A stretch of DNA of 64,000 nt, from assembly GCF_018691265.1 (NCBI RefSeq), contig NW_024881322.1:10157989-10221988 (forward strand), read 5' to 3'. The stretch is from Tyto alba (taxonomy: Eukaryota; Chordata; Aves; Strigiformes; Tytonidae). This document shows positions 11,492 to 23,800 of this stretch, piece after piece. Within the stretch, counting starts at the first letter, position 1; each line of letters starts with the position of its first letter. The notes under the pieces are model-generated. The model saw only the letters and a list, made by a program, of their open reading frames with translations, was not told where the DNA came from and did not search any database. The position numbers were made by a program, and so were the translations under genes.

Positions 11492-12690
11492 GAACACATA
11501 TGGCTACTGGCCATGGTGGGCATGACCATGTTATGAAACACTTGTCATCTACGTATGCAAACATCACCAGAGATGCTGTTGAGCACTTCAAATCCTTCCA
11601 TGTAACATGCCAAGAAAAAAGAAAGCACCACTTGGAACAGTTTGTTCCGAAAAAGGTAGACTTATCACAGGGACAAATTGACTTTATCAATATGCAGTCC
11701 ATGTGTCTAGGAAGCTTGAAGTAGTTAATGATGTACCTGATGTACTAGGACTGCATCACCAAAGTTTGTGTTCTCTGTCCACTTATGTCCAAAGAAGCAG
11801 CTGAGTTGGCTCTACAGCTTCTTGACATCTTTCTCACTTTTGGAGACCCTGTTGTATTGGAGGGACATGATGGACCATAATTCATTACTCAAGTCAGGTA
11901 AGGACTAAAATATTTGTGGCCTCAGCTCAGCTTGGTGCATGGAAAACCAGGACACTTTCAAATCCAGGAACTAGCAGAGCATCTGAACAGCAATATTAAG
12001 GAGATGTTAATGGAGCGGATGGCAGACAATAATTTGTGGGACTCCTCTACATGAATATGCCTTGCGCAGTTTGCTAAGAATTCAGCTCACCACTCAGGAA
12101 CAAACTGTGTACCATACTCATCTCCGTTTGGAACAAATCCCAGGTGTGGGCTTACCTCAACCTCTCTTCCATTGGATATCATCAACTGAGGTCTGAGGAG
12201 GACCTGGTCACTGTGCTGATCACCCCTGCTGCATCACCTGTCCCCACAGGCCATGAAGCTCCAGAGGACCCTGCCGGTACTGCCACTGGAGCTGAGGCTG
12301 CAGCAGAGCCTGCACCTGGGTGTCCGTGGGGTGAAATTCCCCCACAACCTCAGAAGTCTCCACCCACGCAGACCACACAGACACATAGCTTTTTGCCACC
12401 ATGGCCAGTACTCAAGACTTCAAAGCTGACCTCTGTTTTCACCACCAGGATGAAGGAGCATGAACACACCAGGCTGGCCAGGAAGGAGTGGAGATCTGAG
12501 ACAAGAAGACATGGCCAAGTCAACATCCAGCTGGCAACAATGGAGATGATGTGACTGTCCCCAAGACAGACCAGCAAGCAAGTTGACTGAAATGTTACAG
12601 TACAAAATGGAAGCATCAACAGCCCTTGTCACTATTGTCTCAATCGTGAAAATAATTGTGACCTCAGTGGGAAAAAGTGCTGCTTTATGT
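11492..12690 (+). pseudogene. Decayed integrase gene of the KRBA2/SCAND3 type
   Basis: The translation resembles the integrase part of the KRBA2/SCAND3 (GIN/Ginger-like) family. A zinc-binding HGGHDHVMKHL...CQEKRK segment at 11503-11620 is followed by GQIDFINMQSM at 11671-11703, matching the family's VDLIDMQSM signature. Further matches continue after in-frame stops: an AAEL..LLDIF..FG segment at about 11800-11850, a VHGKPGHF segment near 11935-11960, an MADNN segment near 12015-12035, and a WRSETRRHGQVN segment near 12490-12530. Stops and frame changes interrupt the frame at least near 11724, 11748, 11877 and 12052, so no full protein can be made. The only sizeable open part is codons 11500-11724. 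It is a fossil of a transposon or of a transposon-derived gene. Confidence 0.65.
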
Positions 12691-14189
12691 CTGCTACTCA
12701 AGCTTACATTTTGAGCTTACATTGCTTTTAAAGAATTTACATATGAAAATCAATGTATTAAGTTATTTTTCCAAAATTGACTTAAAAAATGAGAAGTAAT
12801 AGTTCACTAATATAACAGTTTGCATGCCCGGAGGAGAGGAAGGGGTGAGGGAAGGAAGCTATTGTTTTCTTTGTTGGAAACTGGAAGAATCTCAGCCTAT
12901 CAACAAGAAGTCCCCCTTCCTCCCTGTCAGTGATTACTGTTCCATGATAACACGAAATCATGGTATTGTTTATGTCACCCTGCCACAGTGAAGGAATTAG
13001 AAACTGATCTACTTTAGGTTTGTATTGACTTTATTATAAATGTATCATACTGCATGAATTTAATTTCATTAGGGAGCAGAGTTAATTAGCATAGCTGTTT
13101 CTCATTATTAGTGTAACCCATATATATGCACAGTCTCGCTAGCTCTTCTGTTATCTCCACTGTATGCAATCTTGTAATAAATAAGGAGGCAATTTACTGT
13201 AGCACTGATCTGCTATTCAAAAACATGTTCCTTTCAGGGCTACCGAGTGCATGTTGCACACTTTCATGCATTTTACTTTGTCTCAACAATAAGCAACCTG
13301 GAAATTCAGTCACAAATAAAATAACGAAAAATAATCACATGTGAAAGTGGAGTTCTCATTCTGTCCACCACTAAGAGCAGACTGCAAACCCAAGTGGATA
13401 CCTCTTTCATTGAGCAGTATTAATGTTCAGTCAGTTAAGCAATTTGAAAGGCTGAGCCTTCTCAGGTGCTTTAGGGGGGAAGTAGCTCTTTGTGATGCAG
13501 CAGTGGGGTGTGGAGGATAAACAAGGCTGGCAAACAACGTGAGTAAACTTTTCACCCCAACGAATGTGAAGTATAGGTAGCAGCAAAATTACAAGAACAG
13601 ATGAAAAACATGATAAGCAATACAGCAAGCAGTTAGTTCACGGACAAATAAGTAAAGCCAAGCTGTGAGACAAAAATGAATCTGCAAGAAAAATCTCAGT
13701 TGTTCCACGGTTAAATACCTCAAACTGGTCACTTGTGGGCATATTTAACTATAAAAGAGGCACCAAAAAAAGGTGGTAGCAGATGCATATGGAAAAATAC
13801 AGCAAGTGAAATACATCACCATAACAACACCTTTTACAAAAGTGTGTAGGAGTGTGAAACCACTGCAGTTACTTGTGAAGTGAACATCAAAAAAACAATA
13901 ATTATGTTGGACCAAAGTGGTTTCACATATTTTAATGTCAAGGGGTATTTTTGCTATAACAGAAAAACCCTGAGCTGATAAAATAATACCAAGGACAAAA
14001 TCTTGTTCTGGAGGTCAGAATGTGTGTAGGAGCAAATGGTAATTTAGAATTGTGTCACTAAATGTTCCACATTAATAACTGCTGCAAGTTAGTTACTATA
14101 TTTAATAATCAGATTTAGTAACTTGAACCTTCACAAAGCTGTGAACACAGAGACGTGGAAGGAAGATTCACAGCTGTGGTATTAAGATG
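12691..14189. other. Intergenic DNA, nothing recognised
   Basis: AT-rich sequence without recognised gene or repeat family. Confidence 0.5.
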
Positions 14190-14700
14190 AGTTAAAATAA
14201 GAGTCATAGGACAAAATAGATCATAAGACATCTCTTGTGGTCATCTAGTCCTATCCCCTGCTCAAAGCACGGCTAAATTCAAGGTTAGATGAGGCTGCCC
14301 AGGAATGTGTCTAGTTGTGTTTTGAAAATCTTCAAAGATGGAGAATCCAAACACCTTCTCTGGGCTCCTGGCCCACAGCTGCACCACTCTCAAATTATTT
14401 TTAATATCCTCATAAGATCGCTGTTGGCCCATTCCCCCAGCCTGCTGAGGTCCCTCTGAAGGGCAGACCTGCCCTCCAGTGTATTACTGCTCCCTCCCCT
14501 CCGGTGTTGTCCACAAAGCCCTGTCCTGTTACGCAGCTCGTGGTGAGGATGTTGAAGGGTATCAGATCCAGCACCGAGGAGGTTTGCTCCTAACTGACCA
14601 CCCCTTATTCCTGCCAGCTCTTCTTCAGGGGTCTTCCAGTGCCGTGCTTGACCCTCACACCTGAGGTCCTCGCTCACCTGATATGCCCCATCTTCTAGTG
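14190..14700 (-). mobile_element. CR1 non-LTR retrotransposon fragment
   Basis: The + strand shows the usual reverse-complement CR1 tail text: GGTCATCTAGTCC, CTGCTCAAAGCA, GGAGAATCCAAACACCTTCTCTGGG (diverged), then CTGCTGAGGTCCCTCTGAAG with GGGCAGACCTGCCCTCCAGTG and GATCCAGCACCGAGGA further right. Many substitutions and small gaps point to an old copy. It is 5'-truncated as is normal for CR1. The open frame on its minus strand is incidental. Confidence 0.75.
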
Positions 14701-14959
14701 ACCATAACCTTATAACTCACCCCACTCTGCTCCGCCTTCCTCTGCAAACAGCAAGAGGGATTTTTGCTACTAGAAACTATTAAGTGTGGTCCTTACTACT
14801 TAAGTAAGTATGGTCCATTCAGATGAAACTTGTACCCTAGGGAGATTTTTTTTTTTTTTTGATTAATCCTTATTCAAGAAAAGCTTTCTGAGCGTATTTA
14901 TTTTGTTGTATTTTTCAGAATATTTCAACTGTTTGCTTCAAAATTTCATTTTTCATTTC

Positions 14960-15795
14960 TGTTCTGGGTCTGGCTGTGATGGAGTTAATTTTCTCCTTAA
15001 CAGCCCATACGGTGCTGTGTTTTAGATTAGTGTTGATAACACATCAGTGGTTTATCTCTTGCTGAGTCATGTTCCCATAGCACCAAGGCCTTCTCTGTTT
15101 TTCCAGTCTGCCCCTCTAGCCAGTGGGCTGGGGGTGAGCAAGAGGTGAGGTGGGGATGTAGCTGGGACAGCTGACCTGAACTGACCAAAAGGATAAGGAT
15201 ATTCCACACCATATAAAATCACACTCAGCAGTAAAACTGGGGGACGGGGGGTATTTTTCCAAAGTAGCCTTGGAGGCTGAGTTGGCATTGGTCTACCGGT
15301 GGTGAGTGAGGATTTCTTTTGAATCATCACAGAATTACAGAATCACAGGATCGTTTGGGTTGGAAGGTATCTTAAAGACCATCCAGTCCCAACCCCCCTG
15401 CCACAGGCAGGGCCCCCTTCCCCCAGCCCAGGGGGCTCCCAGCCCCGTCCAACCTGGCCTTGAACCCTTCCAGGGAGGGGGCAGCCACAGCTGCTCTGGG
15501 CACCCTGGGCCAGCGCCTCACCCCGCACAGGGAACAATTTCTGCCTTAGATCTAATCTAAAACTACCCTCAGTTTAAAACCATTACCCCTTGTCCTACGT
15601 CAAATGCTTTGCACAAGTCCAGGTAGACATCACTTTATAACTTTTTTCCTTTCCCCCCTATCCTCCTCTACTTTTATCTTGACCCATGAGTTTTCTTTTC
15701 TCTTTTGTCCTTCTGATTCTCTCCCTCATCCTTCTTCAAGAACTGAGTGAGCGATTGGGTGGGGCTTAGCTGTCGGCCAGAGTCAGCCCACCACA
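14960..15795 (+). mobile_element. ERVL-like LTR interrupted by a CR1
   Basis: The left part (14960-15321) starts TGTTCTGGGTCTGGCTG and carries GAGTTAATTTTCTCC, GGTGCTGTGTTTTAGATTAG, GTTGATAACACATC, and a TATA-like CATATAAAAT at about 15210. The right part (15632-15795) carries the 3' end of the same LTR type: TTGACCCATGAGTTTTC, GATTCTCTCCC, GTGGGGCTTAGCTGTCGG and CCACCACA. The CR1 sits between these halves at the point where the related LTR at 6902 is continuous. The 3' end (GTCAGCCCACCACA) differs from the 6902 copy but matches the copy ending at 30902, so this is a distinct subfamily. Confidence 0.75.
15322..15631 (-). mobile_element. CR1 retrotransposon nested in an LTR
   Basis: The + strand reads AATCATCACAGAATTACAG followed by TTGGAAGG, a CCATCCAGTCCCAACCCCCC block, CCAACCTGGCCTTGAA, CCAGGGAGGGGGCAGCCACA and AAACCATTACCCCTTGTCC. 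This is the classic CR1 tail in reverse, with its octamer repeats (ATTCTGTG type) at the left, so the element points to the minus strand. The last 30 bases (TTTGCACAAGTCCAGGTAGAC) come from a more upstream CR1 region, which implies an internal deletion. It is GC-rich and less decayed than the copy at 14190. Confidence 0.88.
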
Positions 15796-18700
15796 CTTCA
15801 GAATTTAGGCCACATTTTTAAAGAAGGAATTAAAAGACTGTAAAATTCCTTAAATCAGTGGTTTGGATTGCACCAAAGAGCTTTAGTTTAGAAAATAAAA
15901 ATGGAATTTAATGCAACCTTGTTTTTATTCAAATTGTTAATTTTGAACATGCAAAGCAAAAAATCCCTGAGGTTCAAAGAGGAAAAACTTACGTTATTTA
16001 TTCACTTTTTTAATCAGGAGGATTTTCAAGTATCAGGAGGATCTAAAAAGCAACTTAAAATCAATTAATTTTTAGTTTCTCATAGGTATCAACTGGTTGA
16101 TGCTGGCTAATGACAGTTTGGCACTCATGCCTAAAACCATGCTTAGTGAAAAAGAAAAAGAAGTAAGAGAATTAATTGACTCTTTCACTGTCCTCCTTTG
16201 AACTGAAGACATGATCCCTGGATTTATTTTTGAGAGTTTACATCTTCTGATGCAAAGGAACATAACTTTGAAATTTTAGATTAATTAGGCCTTCAGCTTT
16301 ACAGATAAATATTTTTTTAAAGATGCTTATTTCTACTACAAGTATTTCTGCTATTTTGTACATGAAAAATGTGCAACTGAAACACATGAATCTATGTACC
16401 TTTGAAACATGTAGGTAAATTCCCTCCCTGATTTTCATCTGCACTTCAGATCAAATTACTAATCATATTTAAGACAACTTTTTCTCTGTCTCAGATTTAA
16501 ATAAAATAAATCTTCAAAGAGGTCACAATTTACTTAGAGGAAAAGTATGACCCCTTGGAAAGATCTTCCCCTGGAGCTTATTTCTCACAGTGAGTAAGTA
16601 GCTGCTGAAGGGATGTTACACGTGGTTGGAGTGGGTAAATGAGTGTAGTGCTTGGATCATGGAAAATGTCCTCATGCAAGTGTGTGCAGCTGCAGTTATC
16701 CTGCAAGCAGAATGCTCTGGGCAGCAGATCTATAGTATGGGTCAGTAATAACGCTGGGGAAACAGTCTCATGCCCCATCATCCTTGGAAGGCAGCTGCAG
16801 GATGCCAAGGCCAATACCACTCAGAAGGCTTTTACATGAACCAGGAATGGACCTCCAAATGAGAAGGAAATAGTAGATAGGGCAGAGAAATGTCTGTGCT
16901 GGGTTTTTTTTTGGCTTCTATTTATCTCAAACGTATACAGAAAACATATCTAAAAGCATTGTGATTTATAAAACCTACGTCCTATGATCCTCTGTGAAGT
17001 GCAATTGCTTTTTTTTTCTCACAGGTATTTAAAATGGGAGCTGAGCAAGGACTTCAGCCTCTTTCGGTTATTTCACAGTCCAAATGACTGCATTTCCCTA
17101 CAGAAAGGTTTGTACCCTCTGAGATCCTGGAGGTCTGTACAAACAACCAGCTGACAACACTGTCAGTGTGCGAGAGGAGATTGGGCAGGTTTGCAAGGAT
17201 GTTAGCAGCCCACCAGCTGTGATTAAAGAAACATCAGCTTCTCCTTTTAATTCTTTCCAGAATGTATATTTACCCTGTGGATGAGCCTCCATATGAGTTC
17301 TACCACAGATGCCTTTCCAGACTTGCATCAGTCCAACATGGGCACTGTCAGATCCTGCCTCCTGTATGTGGGTATGAAAGAGGCAAAGATCTCCTTTCTT
17401 TCACTTTTTTCACTGAACAACAGCAACCTTATTTTTCCTAGCCCTGCTATCCAACTATATTTTATTTTAACTCTTCCTTTTTTAAATAGTTGTTTCTTGG
17501 TTGTCTTATCTAATTCTAAGAACTTTTCTAAACCCCTTTTCTAGGCCTTGTCCCTGGGCCTAGCATTCCCATCAATCTCTAAATATCTTGGGGGTTTGAT
17601 TCCTCCTGTTGGACTCAAGACCTACAGCACTTCTGGCAGTCTGTCCTCTTCATCCACAGGCCTCGGTCTTCCCCTCTGCTCTTTGGGAAAGGAGTGCATC
17701 ACTACCAATTGTTATATTTGTGCTGGATTGCATGGATTTAAAGCTATTCCTGGATCTGGGGGATGTTGCCCTACCGAATTTTTGGGTGAAGAGCATCAGG
17801 TTCTTAATCTCTGCTTCACCATATTTGCTCAGAGACTTTCAAGCCAGAAGCAGAGACAGGAGAGGCTTGTTGGAACATAGGCACTCTGGCCACACAGTAA
17901 GCACTGCACACTACCATGGAAAGTGGAGTAAGAGCACCAGAAGAAGAGCTGCCTCTACCCCAAAAGGGAGCTAACTGCTAAATCCTAAAGAGGACCCTAT
18001 GCTTTTAAAGGTAGCCCTCTCCCATCTCTCTGAAGCCACGACTGATAGCCTACAGTGGAACAATATTAGGAATGGAGAGATTGGGCCATCGCTCTAGACT
18101 CCCTCTCTCCATGCCTCTCTCCATCTGGTAACTGACGCATTAAAATATTAAAATTTCAAGCTTGTGACATTTTGTACTCATTTGAGTTTCAGTCATTCAA
18201 AAATGATTGGTAGTTGAGTACAAGATTTTATAAAGTAACTTTGTGTTGCATGTACAAAAATAATTTCCTCCCTGTGTCTTCTGCATTAACAAAGGCTTCT
18301 CCCATCCTTCACTTCTAAGAACGGCTGGCGGTTGAAAGAAAAGCAATTAAATTAATCACTTAGTTTTAAATGTTCCCTTCCATCCTATTCTCTTGTTCTA
18401 TAATCTATTTTTGTTACAATGGAAAGATAAGTCCAACAGGACTCTGCTAAACAGTTAATTTGGAACCTATCACACAATTCATTTTCATAGAGCTAGCTTA
18501 AAGTATGTCAATTAGCTGCATGGCCCATGTATGCTTTAGGGTAAAAATGTTCTAACAGTTACAGTAATTGCTCTAATTCTTGAACTGAGAAAACAAAGAA
18601 ACAGTGAAAGCTCTTGAACAAATTGATGTAGACAGTTTGATAGCACTTAGGATCATGATCATTTTAGTGTGAAAGCATTTTGATTGGCTGTACATATTCT

Positions 18701-20800
18701 CTTTGCCATGTGTTGAGATATGGGGTATAAACAGACATACGGCATGGCATTCATTTTATTTCATTCCTGCAAATAACATGTATAATGGAAGTGCTGAGAT
18801 TTTCCAATTAGCAAAAAGGCAGCAGAAATTACATTGTTATTTCATCTTCCAAATGCTGAATGTGGCTGAATTATTTAGTAATATGTACAATATATGTAAC
18901 TTTAAGGATATTATCCAATGTAGTGAGCAAAAAGCCTTTCTGAGTTGCTTTGGGTAATCTCAAGTTGCTCTCAAGTAATGTTTCCTCACATTTCATCAAA
19001 TAGCAGATTTGTGTAGGAACTAAATAAGCATAGCATCTGATTTACTGATTTAAATGTCTTTTCTCTTAAAGGCCATTTTTTGTTTCCTGTAAAGAAACAT
19101 GATTCTGCAAGGAAGCTGTGGTTACTACTTACCTTTATCATGGCACTAGAAAGAGTAGAAGTGCTGGCCTGGATGTAAATCAGAGCAGCTGTGGTAATAA
19201 CTGTTGTCATTTAAGAGGTCTGCAACCTCTTCCTAAGAAGAGGAAGAACTGGGTGTTTTGGACCCAAAAGAAACCTGAGGCCTAGAGAGAGACCCTGGTA
19301 GAGATGCTACTTTTTTGGTAACTTTGGCAGTCTTTTATTAAACTATTGAGTTTCCAGATTTGATGATGCCAGTGATATTTATCATTAGAATATAAAATGA
19401 CAACTCTGGCCTGAGAAATGTATGGGTCTGCTGGAACTGCTGGTCTTATCATGTGTGATGGACTTGACAGCACATAGGTTCATTCCTTATCGTTACTGGC
19501 ATCTCTGAAGTCAACAGGACCTTTTCCAAGGCAGGGCAGAGAAGGGGGAGGTACACTTTAAATACATGATGAGCTTCTCTTTTTAAATTCCTTCAGATTA
19601 TTTTTGTCTGCGTAACACTTTCCTTCTTAAGCCACTTATATCATTGAGTGTGGTAGAACTGCTTTTTTCTCTGTTGTAATTTCTTCTGCAAATGGTGGCC
19701 GTGTAATGGACAAGGCACACTGAAGGTGAGAGAGTCAGTGTTTGTAAATACAGGACTTAGCCCATTGCACAAATGGCCTCAACTCTGAAGTTTCCTCTGC
19801 TTGTGAATTTGCCCCACTGCAGGTTTTCCAAACCTTGGCCCTGTCTTTTCTTCCAGGGACTTAAAGGAAGCAGCTTGTGTGGTGGAATCCACTAGCTGAA
19901 ATATTCAAATTTCAAACTCACTCTTGCTTCTCTAGGCACTTTAGAAATCCCGCAGGAAATTTAATTGCAGAAGGTTGGTAGCCTGCAGCATAGGTTTTGT
20001 ATTCAAATCTCTATTTGGTGATAGGAGCTAAAAACTTTTCTAGTTTCACAACCGGTCCAGTTTCCATTACTGAGTACAGCATGAAATATTAGCACTATAT
20101 ACTGGAGATGTTCTAGGTCTTCTGTTTCATACTGATATTTAATTTCTTTTGTATCTTAGAATTCACACTATTGATATTGATTACCACCCCCCCACCCTCT
20201 CCATTAAGGATAAATGCTAACCCATTTTTTTTTATTTGCTCATGGGTTTGGGTTCTAGAGAGCTGATATACTTCAAGTTCTCAATAGTTCAAAATCCTCT
20301 TTTTGATTGTTTTTCTAGAAAATGGCTTTTTGCAATGTGTTTTGATGAAACTGGGTGACAGTCCTCTAGACATCAGAATCATCAAATTATAAACTACCTG
20401 ACAAATGCAAACATTTTTTATTTTCAGAGTCGTAGTCCCTGTCTCCTAGTGCTCTCCCGGCAGCTCCATCCAGAACATGAGCACTCGCCTTCTAGAAAAA
20501 TTGAAAACTTTCCTCAGTAAAGATAAAGCTCATTTTTGTGGGAGATGGTCACAAACACACAGTAGAAAGATCTATGGGAGTTTAAGATTAATGGGAATTT
20601 GGAAAAACAACCCAAAACCAAAAAACAACCTCAAAACCAACCTCCCCATCCCACCTTGAAAGCAGTACCTCTGTGCTCTGGGCACCCTTCATGCTTCCTG
20701 TAACTCACTGAAAACTGATATCAGCGCAATGAGGATCTCTGCTTTCCTGCATCAGTTAATTGGTTTATTTGTTCTCTTTCTAATGGCCTTTTAGTTTAAT
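15796..20800. other. Long AT-rich intergenic stretch, nothing recognised
   Basis: No convincing gene. The overlapping frames at 17548-17974 lack family resemblance, and the remaining frames are short. Confidence 0.45.
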
Positions 20801-23800
20801 AAACATGAGGCTTTGCCCAACTCTGTGTCAAGCAAACATTTGTTGCAGGGATCTAGTTCCTGTGGAGGCTTGTTGATTCTGCATATTAGTATCAGTAAGG
20901 AAGAATGTGGGCTCGGTGGCTGTGACTGTATTTATCAAGCAGAACATGAGAAACAGGGTAGAGTATCATTGTGTGGGGCTATCCCTAGAAAATGCAGACT
21001 TCTGAGAAAACCTGTGGGACTGAAAACAAGGGGAATTAAGTTTGACAGGGAGGATGGATGGCAGCATGTTCAAGCAGAAAGGAAAGCATCTGAGACCAGG
21101 AAAAGTGTCAGTGCCAGATCCTTGGCTCACATGTGGTTCCCTGTAGCTGTTCCCAAGTACATTGGTGCTTTAAAGCCAGCATTGTCAATTTTCTGGAATA
21201 ACCTAAAGCAGCAACAACTCCACTTGCCTCTACAGGTGTTGGAGGGCACCTAGACCAAATAGTAGGACATAACTATTTCATAAATCTTCTAACTTTCTAC
21301 TAAACTGCTATGTACCAGCACAGGAGAATAATGGAAAGTTCACAAACTTGTAATAATAAATCTCATCTCATGGCACCAAACCCAAGAAATAACAATTTTG
21401 CTTCAAAAGGCAAGTCATAGCTTGCCTGTGATAGACTCTTCCAAATTCCTCCACAGAAATCCATGATATATTACTCCTGCTTCTATAGAGCATAATGTCT
21501 ATTTTTGAGGAATTTTAAATAGGTATGACTAAGACAAATTTGTATTATTATCTCTAATAAACAGAGAAGCCAGATAACCTCTTCCATACTGACAAACAAA
21601 GCCTGAGAAACCTCTCAGGAAATCTGCAACCAAATAAGTAGAAGTTTAGTCCAAGAATCTCAAATCTCCTGCTAACTTTCTTGACCATTTACTGGCTGAA
21701 GTTATCAAATTCTTCTTTCATTCATTCATGGGTGGGTAGGATTGGCAAATTAAAGAGATTATCCTACAAATTTGCTATCCATGGGGTATAATTTGCTCAC
21801 TTTCCAGTACCTGTGATTCATGTCTAACAGAGTGGGAGGGAGACAGCAAGAAGTGTGATTGCATCTGCAATCACAGAAAAAATAGGATGTTAAAACATAA
21901 CACAGGTATTCCCTATCTTACTGTTGTTTATGACTCTGGCCTATATGTAGCTCAGTTCTTATAAGTAACTAGCAATAGAGGGTTTAATATTAATAAATAA
22001 TTGAAATGATCAGCAATTATGACCCTAGGTTGGAAGTAGCTAAAGTTGAAAATCCATCCAATAACACAGGGTAGTGCAGTTTTATGGTTGTTCCTAGATA
22101 GAAAGGAGTTCTCAAGCTCCTATGTGAAACCTCAGTTGCCATTATACTGACCAGTAAACGTAACACTTTCTTACAAAGTGACACAGAAATCACAGAAAAT
22201 CCTGCAGAAATGAAATGAAATAAAGAATTTAGAGTTCTATTGCAGATCTAGTCCCTGCTTAGAGGGACTCTGCTACACCTATGCAATAGGCAGTCAGTGA
22301 CACTTCCACAGAGACTCATCCCATCTCTGAACATCCAACAGGCCTTGTTCCTCTTCTTTCAACTATTATTTCTTCTATTTTAGTTTATACTCTTAATAAT
22401 TTAAACCTTCACCTTTTTTTCTTTGTCTTCTGTTTCTCCCAGTGTTGAACCAGACATGCCTGGTTCTTTCCTTCCTTAAAATCTACTTGTGATGCTTGTC
22501 TTGACCTGGATCTCTGATGTGTATATATGCATTTCTTTTTCAACCCTTATTCTCACCATTGGTCAAGGTGAACTTTGTGCTGACGAAGTAAGAAGCAAAA
22601 GCAAGATCTGAAAGTTCATTTGAACAGGCTGACGTGACTCAATTTCCTTTTCTACTCAAATGAGAAACTAACCTAAAACTTAAGATCTAGATTACAGGGT
22701 TGATTTGAGTGATTTTATTTTTTTTCTTTTAGCAGAACATGGAGATGAAAGGTTAACACACTGAACAGCTTCAACATACAACCTTCAAGGAACATTTTGA
22801 GGACAAAGTGACTCAGCGGTATAAAACATCAATTGAAAAGTTCATTTTCTCACCCCCAGCACTTTTGGTGTCAACTAACAGCACTCTCCCGAAGGTGACA
22901 AGAAAATTATCCATGCAACAACTTTTCAGGATTTTTGGCATCACTTTACATCCAAAGAGCTCAGGCTGGACTCAAGGTAATAGAGCGCACAGAGTTCTGG
23001 ATCTCATAGTCTGAGTCAGCTGTCTGGAGTGCCGGCTGTCGCATAGCAGCCATTTCAGGAATGCAATTTCTTCATGTCCCTCCTGCATTATTACTTGGTG
23101 ATTCAAGTTTTGTGGATCACTTCAGGTCCTGTGGACAGAGCACAAGGCTGCAGGCATTTCCCTGCTTTACCCAGAGGCTGTGGATGTAGTTTCATGATCA
23201 CTTTAAGCCATCAAAACCATCAGTGTCTGACACCCGGGCTGTTCCTTAATCCTTCCTGTGCATTTCTGCAGAACCAGCTGATCATTTTGCCATTCTAACA
23301 ACATTGCTACCATGTCAGGCAGCAGCCTGTCCCTATGTGGAATTAAGTGATGCTGGAACCATACCTGGTGAGTACCATTATTCCTTCAGTGTTCCGTCTG
23401 CTCAAGCAATTGAACATTTCTTACCCCAAGCCCATGAGTATATGCAGTCTCCAAAATGGGCATCCCTCCTGCTCTGAAACCTGGTCTAGCTGAGATGGTA
23501 ACCGCTCCCTCAGAGCTTTCTGAGTTCATCCTGAGAATGTCCCACAGACTGCTGTCTCCACATTCTTGCTCACCCTCACAGCCCTTTCTGTTTCTCTCTG
23601 TGACTTCTAGTGCCCTTGTTTTTTTGAGTCTTCGTATTTATTTACTTCTAATAGTTCTCTTTCACATCTTGTTCTTCCTAATGACTGTACTTAGTTATAG
23701 GAGAGAAGCCTCTCAGAGGGAGCCATCCTCACATCCACAGCAAAGGATGACTGCATGATGGCAGAAGTAATGCTGGTTCAGCCCTGCTGGATTATTGTTT

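Noticed and set aside
12144..12554. 136-codon + frame as a separate gene
   Set aside because: Its later part matches the C-terminal region of the decayed integrase, so it is one surviving frame of that pseudogene.
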